Source: DATDRS01 sp035291605 (GTDB taxonomy: Bacteria; Chloroflexota; Anaerolineae; Anaerolineales; UBA6663). From it: 10,055 nt of DNA. How positions within the stretch are numbered: position 1 is the stretch's first letter; every line of letters starts with the position of its first letter. The DNA is taken from contig DATDRS010000005.1 of the NCBI GenBank assembly GCA_035291605.1, forward strand, positions 1 to 10,055. Direction: 5' to 3'. Below are positions 1 through 4,439 of this stretch, piece by piece. A program made the translations under genes and the position numbers. A model generated the notes under the pieces. The model saw nothing but the letters and a program-made list of their open reading frames with translations, did no database searches and was not told the origin of the DNA.

Positions 1-351
1 GCTCACATTCGGATCGAGAGTATCAGACGCAATGCTGGCTGTGTTGGCGAGCGTCAAGCCATCAGGCGCACTCAGGCTGACCTGCACCACGACGGTAATG
101 GTCGCCAGGTCACCGTTGGGCATGTCGGTGTCCTTCGTGCATTCCATCAGTTGCAGGTATGGACTGTAGAAACACCCCCAGCCCAAGGGCAGGAGAAACC
201 GCGGGTTGCTGGTGTAACTCGGCAGTGTGTCACTCACCACCACGTTGCGGGCGCCGTTGGGACCATTGTTCTGTACGCTAATCGTGTAGGTCAGGGTCAT
301 GCCTGCTTGAACTGGATCGGGATTGTCCGCCTTGCTGATCGCCAAATCGGC
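1..351 (-). other. DUF11 domain 2 (cut by the window edge)
   Basis: From residue 1046 the sequence repeats the DUF11 plan: Ala-Asp-Leu-Ala-Ile-Ser-Lys, Val-Gln-Asn-Asn-Gly-Pro, and Val-Val-Ser-Asp-Thr-Leu-Pro-Ser-Tyr-Thr-Ser. It stops at the edge inside the closing Asp-Pro-Asn-Val-Ser segment, so nearly the whole domain is present. It closely resembles DUF11 domain 1, including both cysteines, which suggests duplication. A further spacer, more domains or an anchoring signal may follow outside the window. Confidence 0.87.
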
Positions 352-3300
352 GTGAGGTGTTGATGTCGGCGTGTCGGTTGGTGTGGCCGTTGGCGTGTTG
401 GTCGGCGTGTTCGTCGGCGTGGACGTTGGTGTAGTGGTCCGTGTGGCGGTGGGTGTGCGAGTTGGCGTGGATGTCGGTGTCGCCGTATTCGTCGGCGTCG
501 CCGTTGGAGTTCTGACGGTTGTATTCGCGGTGGCAGAGTTGTCGGCCAGATTTGGGTCCGTCGCGTCCGAAGAGACGTTGGCCGTATTGATGATCACCGT
601 GCCGTCGGGCGTGCTCGCGCTCACCTGCACCTCCAGTGTGATGATGGCCGTCTCGTCTTTGGGCATGTCGTTGTCTTTCGTACAGACCACCTGTGTGACA
701 CCCGGACCAACCGGATTGATCTCGCACTGCCAGCCAAAGGGCGATACAAACGGTTGTTGGAGGCTGGTGTAACTTGGCAGGGTGTCACTCACCACCACAT
801 TCCGGGCAGTGTTTGGGCCGTTGTTCTGCACGTTAATCGTATAGATGAGGTTTGCGCCTGCCGTGACCGGGTCGGGACTGTCCGATTTGGTGATCACCAA
901 GTCGGCGACGGAGGTTGGCGCCGGCGTATCCGTCGGGGTAGTGGTCGGTGGGCTAGTCGGCGTATCCGTTGGTGTCGCGGAAGGGGTTGGCGTGGCCGGA
1001 GGCGTCGGCGTGACCGTGGGTGTTTCCGTCGGAGTTGGTGTGTTTGTCAACGTGGGTGTCGGTGTGTTGGTCGGTGTGTCCGTAGGCGTCGGTGTTGCGG
1101 TTTCGGTTGGTGTATTCGTTGGGGTAGCAGTCGGCGTATCCGTTGGTGTTGTGGTAGCGGTTGGCGTGGCCGTTGATGTGCTGGTCGGCGTACTGGTCGC
1201 GGTCGCCGCGGCCGTGGGCGTGTTAGTGGGTGTGTTAGTCGCAGTCGCTGTGGTCGTAGGTGTCGGCGTTGCTTTGCACTTGCCTGCACTGTCTGCGTTG
1301 ACGATGGCCTGGATTTCGGACGCGGAGAGGGCGCGGTTAAAGATTTCGAGTTCATCTATGACGCCGTTGAACGGTTGCAGGAGGGTAAAGGGAGAATCCA
1401 GTGATTGATGACCGATGAACAGACGGACACTATTCGAGATATTGCCAATGCTGGCGATGCTCGAAGTCTGTTGAAGCACAGCATCCAGATAGATCGAAAT
1501 CGTTTGGTTGTTTCTATCCACCACTCCGGCAACGTGATGAAAGGCATTATCTACGATGACATTTGTCTGTACGTAAACAGAGTTGGTTCCCTCCCGAATA
1601 GAAAATCGGAGTGCAGTTGCGGAAGGCGATCCAACCAGATCGAGCAGATACCCCGTGCCCGCAGTATCTCGTTTGTCAACCAGAGCATCATCACGGACTG
1701 AAGAAATACCATCAATACGCACCCACGCGTCCAGGGTGAAGGAGCCGTTGGTGCCAAAGTTCAAGTTGGCGTTATTCGGTACGACAAACCCACTCGCCCC
1801 ATCGAATTTCATGCCTTGACTGACGTGCGCTGGGATGAACTGAGGTGTGCCGATGGTTTGTGTCGGCGAATTCCCATCCTGAATGTCATTCGCATTCCCA
1901 TCCCCCGGCCACCAACTCACCATGCCGGAGGGCGGTGGGGTGCAGTTGCTCGGCGTGGATGTCGGCGTTGGTGTCAGGGTCGTCTTGCACTTGCCCGCGC
2001 TACCCGCGTTGAAGATCGCCTGGATTTCTGACGTGGACAGGGCGCGGTTAATGATCTCGAGTTCGTCTATCACACCGTTGAAAGGCTGCAAGAGGGTATT
2101 GGGTGAATCCAGGGATGGATGACCGATGAACAGTCGAGCACTATTCGAGATATTGCCAACGCCGGCGATGCTCGAAGTTTGTTGAAGTACACCATCAAGA
2201 TAGATTGAGAGCGTGCTGGCATTGCGGTCAACGACGCCGGCCACCAAGTGAAAATTATTATCGGGGATGGGACTGGTCCGTGCATCGGCGCGGTTCGAGC
2301 CATCATTAATGGAGAACCGCAGCACGCGTCCGGCAATAGAGGGCGGCCCAATCAGATCCAGCAGATAGGCTGTGCCCGGCGTGTCGCGTTTGTCAACCAG
2401 GGCATCATCACCGACTGAAGAAATACCATCAATACGCACCCACGCGTCAAGGGTGAAGGAGCCGTTGGTGCCAAAGTTCAAGTTGGCGTTGTTCGGCACG
2501 ACAAACCCACTTGCCCCATCGAATTTCATGCCTTGACTGACGTGCGCTGGGATGAACTGAGGCGTACCGATGGTTTGTGTCGCTGAATTCCCATCCTGAA
2601 TGTCATTCGCATTCCCATCCCCCGGCCACCAACTCACCATGCCGGAAGGGGGTGGTATGCAGTTGCTCGGCGTGGATGTCGGCGTAGGTGTCAGAGTCGT
2701 CTTGCACTTGCCCGCGCTACCCGCGTTGAAGATGGCCTGGATTTCGGACGCGGACAGGGCGCGGTTAATGATCTCGAGTTCATCTATAACGCCGTTGAAA
2801 GGCTGCAAGAGGGTAAAGGGAGAATCCAGTGATTGATGACCGATGAACAGACGGACACTATTCGAGATATTGCCAATGCTGGCGATGCTCGAAGTCTGTT
2901 GAAGCACACCATTCAGATAGATCGAAATCGTTTGGTTGTTTCTATCCACCACTCCGGCAACGTGATGAAAGGCATTATCTACGATGACATTTGTCTGTAC
3001 GTTAACAGAGTTGGTTCCCTCCCGAATAGAAAATCGGAGTGCAGTTGCGGAAGGCGATCCAACCAGATCGAGCAGATACCCCGTGCCCGGAGTATCTCGT
3101 TTGTCAACCAGAGCATCATCACGGACTAAAGAAATACCATCAATACGCGCCCACGCGTCCAAGGTGAAGGAGCCGCTTGTGCCAAAGTTTAAGTTGGTGT
3201 TGTTCGGGACGACAAACCCACTCGCCCCATCGAATTTCATGCCTTCACTGACTTGCGCTGCGACGAACTGAGGCGTGCCGATGGTTTGTGTCGCTGAATT

Positions 3301-3486
3301 CCCATCCTGAATGTCATTCGCATTCCCATCGCCCGGCCACCAACTCACCATGCCGGAGGGCGGTGGTATGCAGGGGTTGGCGAGTGCGCTGGTCAGGGTC
3401 ATGGCCGAGGCGAATGCGCTGTTCAAGCTGACGGATATGAGCGCCAGCTCCAAGAGCGAGATGAAGAAAACAGGTCGCCGTTTCAT
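1..3486 (-). CDS. Large secreted LamG/DUF11 repeat surface protein (3' end missing)
   Basis: The reading frame is open from the ATG at 3486 to the window edge: 1162 codons with no stop, so the C-terminus is not seen. A GGAGG ribosome site lies 5 nt before the ATG and fixes the start. Residues 1-36 look like a Sec signal peptide: KRR, a hydrophobic stretch around residues 6-28, and AxA sites near 26, 28 and 36. Three LamG-like (concanavalin A-type, Laminin_G_3) domains follow at about 39-262, 276-502 and 515-738. Each opens with a Cys-Ile/Thr-Pro-Pro-Pro-Ser-Gly and Met-Val-Ser-Trp-Trp motif and ends with the usual GVIDELEI..RALS..EIQ stretch. A Thr-Pro spacer (739-859), a DUF11 domain (about 861-992), a shorter spacer (994-1044) and a second DUF11 domain (1046 to the edge) complete the visible part. 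LamG domains often bind glycans and DUF11 modules are typical of cell-surface proteins, so adhesion or carbohydrate binding outside the cell is a reasonable inference. No catalytic domain is visible. Confidence 0.93.
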   Translation of the reverse strand, partial: MKRRPVFFISLLELALISVSLNSAFASAMTLTSALANPCIPPPSGMVSWWPGDGNANDIQDGNSATQTIGTPQFVAAQVSEGMKFDGASGFVVPNNTNLNFGTSGSFTLDAWARIDGISLVRDDALVDKRDTPGTGYLLDLVGSPSATALRFSIREGTNSVNVQTNVIVDNAFHHVAGVVDRNNQTISIYLNGVLQQTSSIASIGNISNSVRLFIGHQSLDSPFTLLQPFNGVIDELEIINRALSASEIQAIFNAGSAGKCKTTLTPTPTSTPSNCIPPPSGMVSWWPGDGNANDIQDGNSATQTIGTPQFIPAHVSQGMKFDGASGFVVPNNANLNFGTNGSFTLDAWVRIDGISSVGDDALVDKRDTPGTAYLLDLIGPPSIAGRVLRFSINDGSNRADARTSPIPDNNFHLVAGVVDRNASTLSIYLDGVLQQTSSIAGVGNISNSARLFIGHPSLDSPNTLLQPFNGVIDELEIINRALSTSEIQAIFNAGSAGKCKTTLTPTPTSTPSNCTPPPSGMVSWWPGDGNANDIQDGNSPTQTIGTPQFIPAHVSQGMKFDGASGFVVPNNANLNFGTNGSFTLDAWVRIDGISSVRDDALVDKRDTAGTGYLLDLVGSPSATALRFSIREGTNSVYVQTNVIVDNAFHHVAGVVDRNNQTISIYLDAVLQQTSSIASIGNISNSVRLFIGHQSLDSPFTLLQPFNGVIDELEIFNRALSASEIQAIVNADSAGKCKATPTPTTTATATNTPTNTPTAAATATSTPTSTSTATPTATTTPTDTPTATPTNTPTETATPTPTDTPTNTPTPTLTNTPTPTETPTVTPTPPATPTPSATPTDTPTSPPTTTPTDTPAPTSVADLVITKSDSPDPVTAGANLIYTINVQNNGPNTARNVVVSDTLPSYTSLQQPFVSPFGWQCEINPVGPGVTQVVCTKDNDMPKDETAIITLEVQVSASTPDGTVIINTANVSSDATDPNLADNSATANTTVRTPTATPTNTATPTSTPTRTPTATRTTTPTSTPTNTPTNTPTATPTDTPTSTPHADLAISKADNPDPVQAGMTLTYTISVQNNGPNGARNVVVSDTLPSYTSNPRFLLPLGWGCFYSPYLQLMECTKDTDMPNGDLATITVVVQVSLSAPDGLTLANTASIASDTLDPNVS
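355..507 (-). repeat. Thr-Pro-rich low-complexity spacer 2
   Basis: It encodes residues 994-1044, again built of TPT, TNTP and TRTP units, and separates the two DUF11 domains. It is less than half as long as spacer 1. Confidence 0.9.
511..906 (-). other. DUF11 domain 1 (within the surface protein)
   Basis: Residues about 861-992 begin with Ala-Asp-Leu-Val-Ile-Thr-Lys and contain the DUF11 hallmarks: a Ser-Pro-Asp-Pro-Val turn, the Val-Gln-Asn-Asn-Gly-Pro motif, Val-Val-Val-Ser-Asp-Thr-Leu-Pro, and a closing Asp-Pro-Asn-Leu-Ala-Asp-Asn segment. The domain has an immunoglobulin-like beta-sandwich character and is typical of bacterial surface proteins. Two cysteines (in Trp-Gln-Cys and Val-Val-Cys) could form a disulfide. 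Confidence 0.9.
910..1272 (-). repeat. Thr-Pro-rich low-complexity spacer 1
   Basis: It encodes residues 739-859, almost entirely Thr, Pro, Ala and Ser with occasional Asn, Asp and Glu, in irregular TPT, TNTP, TDTP and TATP units. It separates the LamG block from the first DUF11 domain and is probably an extended, possibly O-glycosylated stalk (inference). The repeats are degenerate at the DNA level, with varied Thr and Pro codons. Confidence 0.9.
1273..1944 (-). repeat. LamG tandem repeat, copy 3 (about 672 bp, ends at the spacer)
   Basis: This unit encodes residues 515-738 and runs directly into the long Thr-Pro spacer. The stretch 1381-1701 matches 2809-3129 of copy 1 with only five base differences by eye. 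The flanking part toward 1944 instead resembles copy 2. Confidence 0.93.
1945..2661 (-). repeat. LamG tandem repeat, copy 2 (717 bp)
   Basis: This unit encodes residues 276-514. It is two codons longer than copy 1 because of a small insertion in the stretch Gly-Pro-Pro-Ser-Ile-Ala-Gly-Arg-Val. Its central part (about 2119-2350) is clearly diverged at the DNA level from copies 1 and 3. Its N-terminal part (about 2400-2661) is close to copy 3. Confidence 0.93.
2662..3372 (-). repeat. LamG tandem repeat, copy 1 (711 bp)
   Basis: This unit encodes residues 39-275 of the surface protein: a complete LamG-like domain plus a short Thr-Pro linker ending in Ser-Asn. It is collinear with the next two units. 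Its central part is nearly identical to copy 3, while its N-terminal part differs from both other copies: Val-Ala-Ala-Gln-Val-Ser-Glu here against Ile-Pro-Ala-His-Val-Ser-Gln in copies 2 and 3. Confidence 0.93.
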
Positions 3487-3496
3487 TTTTTCCTCC
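3487..3496 (-). promoter_or_regulatory. Ribosome binding site of the surface protein gene
   Basis: On the minus strand GGAGG is followed by five A residues and then ATG. This near-ideal site decides the start at 3486. Confidence 0.8.
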
Positions 3497-3591
3497 ACGT
3501 CACGGGCGCTGGTTCATTTCTGAGCCGGGCGCCGTTAAGGGGAAGCTGTTCATCCACACACAATGATTGTGAATCCTCTCCGTTTGTGCAC

Positions 3592-3618
3592 ACAGTATTT
3601 GTGGGCACGATATGTGAA
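3592..3618 (-). promoter_or_regulatory. Weak candidate promoter upstream of the surface protein gene
   Basis: On the minus strand TTCACA (3613-3618) and TACTGT (3592-3597) are separated by 15 nt. Both resemble sigma-70 boxes imperfectly and the spacing is short. Two small dyads lie nearby: an 8-bp TGTGCACA palindrome at 3585-3592 and CACAAT/ATTGTG arms at 3559-3571. The call rests on position and partial consensus only. Confidence 0.2.
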
Positions 3619-3642
3619 GGGGTTTCTCATTCAGCAGACACC

Positions 3643-3659
3643 CACAGCCTATCATGCGA
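3643..3659. repeat. 17-bp direct repeat, copy A (upstream of the surface protein gene)
   Basis: An exact 17-base match (CACAGCCTATCATGCGA on the plus strand) to 4233-4249. This copy ends 157 nt before the start codon of the LamG/DUF11 gene. An exact 17-mer shared by chance within 10 kb is unlikely, so a shared regulatory site or remnant of duplication is plausible. Confidence 0.6.
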
Positions 3660-3729
3660 CGTTGCTGGCCGGATTCGTGCCGAGCTGCCGGCGGGCGAGA
3701 TCTTGTCTTGTTAGCGCGTCGGCCAAGCA

Positions 3730-3769
3730 ACCAGCCTGGGGCGACTGGCGCCAGTCGCCCCAGGCTGGT
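3730..3769. repeat. Perfect 40-bp palindrome
   Basis: The two 20-base halves (3730-3749 and 3750-3769) are exact reverse complements, with no mismatch and no loop. It lies in the gap between the small secreted protein gene and the surface protein gene, 9 nt after the stop codon of the former. The RNA would form a very GC-rich hairpin. Neither side carries a run of T, so it is not a classical rho-independent terminator. It may still end transcription or stabilise the 3' end, or be a mobile REP-like element (inference). Confidence 0.85.
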
Positions 3770-3778
3770 CCGCGTCCG

Positions 3779-4105
3779 TCAATTGATGGCTGGATTGGTG
3801 TCGTCGGTGCCCGGCGGCATCGAGTCCACCTGATAGCATCCATCTGCGTTGCCGGGAGTGCCCGAGTCCGGGCCATGATGAGCCGACTCAAGACCGTAGG
3901 CAGCCGGATCGCCGCCGCAGGTGACCCCGCTGGCGTCGAACGGGCCGTGGTTCTGCCCGTTGGCCAGCTCCTGGCCGGCCCCGTCGTGGGCGGGCTCGGC
4001 TTCGTGGGGATGCGCCAGGGCCGGCCCGGCCAGCACCAGCGCTCCGGCCATAGCCAGGAGCAACGCCAGGTAGACTCTCAATCCAAGAACGCGCATAGTG
4101 GTCAT
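3779..4105 (-). CDS. Small secreted His-rich acidic protein of unknown function
   Basis: This 108-aa protein is one I cannot assign to a family. The start is the ATG at 4105 because AAGGAG sits 7 nt upstream; the frame is open to an ATG at 4225 but that start has no comparable site. Residues 1-31 are a clear signal peptide: Arg at 5 and 10, a long Leu/Ala-rich core, and Ala-Leu-Ala before His32. The predicted mature part has about 77 residues. It contains six His, two Cys (Val-Thr-Cys-Gly and Asp-Gly-Cys-Tyr, a possible disulfide), twelve Asp or Glu, and no Lys or Arg. It has no transmembrane segment after the signal and no lipobox, so it should be released or held in the envelope. The His and acidic residues could bind metal ions, but this is speculation. 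It lies alone between a terminator upstream and a palindrome downstream, so it is probably monocistronic. Confidence 0.75.
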   Translation of the reverse strand: MTTMRVLGLRVYLALLLAMAGALVLAGPALAHPHEAEPAHDGAGQELANGQNHGPFDASGVTCGGDPAAYGLESAHHGPDSGTPGNADGCYQVDSMPPGTDDTNPAIN

Positions 4106-4112
4106 CGTAAAG

Positions 4113-4118
4113 CTCCTT
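4113..4118 (-). promoter_or_regulatory. Ribosome binding site deciding the start of the small secreted protein
   Basis: AAGGAG on the minus strand lies 7 nt before the ATG at 4105. It favours that start over the in-frame ATG at 4225, and it places the signal peptide directly at the N-terminus. Confidence 0.75.
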
Positions 4119-4185
4119 TCTTCTGTGCAACAGCGGTCTACATGTAAACCTATATCTGACCACTGGCCGTCTCGGCGGCGAATAG

Positions 4186-4202
4186 AGTGATGGCCAGTGA
4201 TG
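4186..4202 (-). promoter_or_regulatory. Tandem 7-bp direct repeat, possible operator
   Basis: CATCACT occurs twice on the minus strand with a 3-nt gap, giving a 10-bp period (one helical turn), about 80-100 nt upstream of the small secreted protein gene. Such spacing is common for sites bound by response-regulator dimers. One copy also takes part in an 8-bp inverted repeat with 4161-4168 (CACTGGCC and GGCCAGTG). No convincing -35/-10 pair was found next to it. Confidence 0.3.
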
Positions 4203-4232
4203 AGATGTAGGATCCTCGTTTTCAAGGATGCT

Positions 4233-4249
4233 CACAGCCTATCATGCGA
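4233..4249. repeat. 17-bp direct repeat, copy B (upstream of the small secreted protein gene)
   Basis: The second exact copy of the 17-mer, in the same orientation, 128 nt before the start codon of the small secreted protein gene. Both copies thus sit at a similar distance ahead of genes for exported proteins. Confidence 0.6.
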
Positions 4250-4275
4250 GGCTTTCCCGTGTCATGGGGGCTGTG

Positions 4276-4291
4276 TCCCGACTGGTCGGGA
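4276..4291. repeat. Inverted repeat with 7-bp arms
   Basis: TCCCGAC and GTCGGGA flank a 2-base centre. The shape suits a dimeric repressor site or a small hairpin. It lies in the 287-base stretch 4106-4392, between the topoisomerase terminator and the small secreted gene, where I see no gene but several small repeats. Confidence 0.45.
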
Positions 4292-4392
4292 ATTTTGTAG
4301 GTTGGTGTCCTTCGCTAGATCGTGGGGCGTCTACGCGGGGCAACCAGGGAGGCGTGGAGATGCCACAGGACAGGCTGTCTGTTTCCTTAATC

Positions 4393-4433
4393 AAAAAGAC
4401 CCCGAAGGCGCTTCGCGGAAGCCTTCGGGGTCT
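4393..4433 (-). terminator. Rho-independent terminator of the topoisomerase gene
   Basis: On the minus strand a perfect 13-bp stem (4421-4433 with 4397-4409) around an 11-nt loop is followed by TTTTTG. It begins 6 nt after the TAG stop codon of the topoisomerase gene. Stem, GC content and T tract fit the classical form. Confidence 0.92.
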
Positions 4434-4439
4434 CGCTGA

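Noticed and set aside
278..727. Minus-strand 149-aa frame rich in His and Asp
   Set aside because: It is a shifted frame over the same spacer and DUF11 region. The main frame is open throughout and shows recognisable domains.
371..772. Plus-strand reading frame with Val-Gly repeats
   Set aside because: It is the antisense of the Thr-Pro spacer and DUF11 coding sequence: ACC/CCG-type codons read backwards give GGT/CGG-type Val-Gly runs. It has no independent support.
845..1408. Second plus-strand Val-Gly-rich reading frame
   Set aside because: It is antisense to spacer 1 and LamG copy 3, with the same compositional cause.
1405..1701. Two almost identical 98-aa plus-strand frames (also 2833-3129)
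   Set aside because: They are antisense shadows of LamG copies 3 and 1. Their similarity reflects the repeat, not a gene family.
1..3372. CRISPR array or satellite DNA in the repeat region
   Set aside because: The repeats are coding units of about 711-717 bp and degenerate Thr-Pro codons, with no short identical repeats separated by unique spacers.
3563..4147. Plus-strand 194-aa frame across the palindrome and the small secreted gene
   Set aside because: It crosses the 40-bp palindrome and runs opposite to the gene with a strong ribosome site and signal peptide. Its composition looks non-coding.
3779..4225. Longer 148-aa form of the small secreted protein
   Set aside because: The extra 40 residues would bury the signal peptide inside the protein, and the AAGGAG site points to the ATG at 4105.
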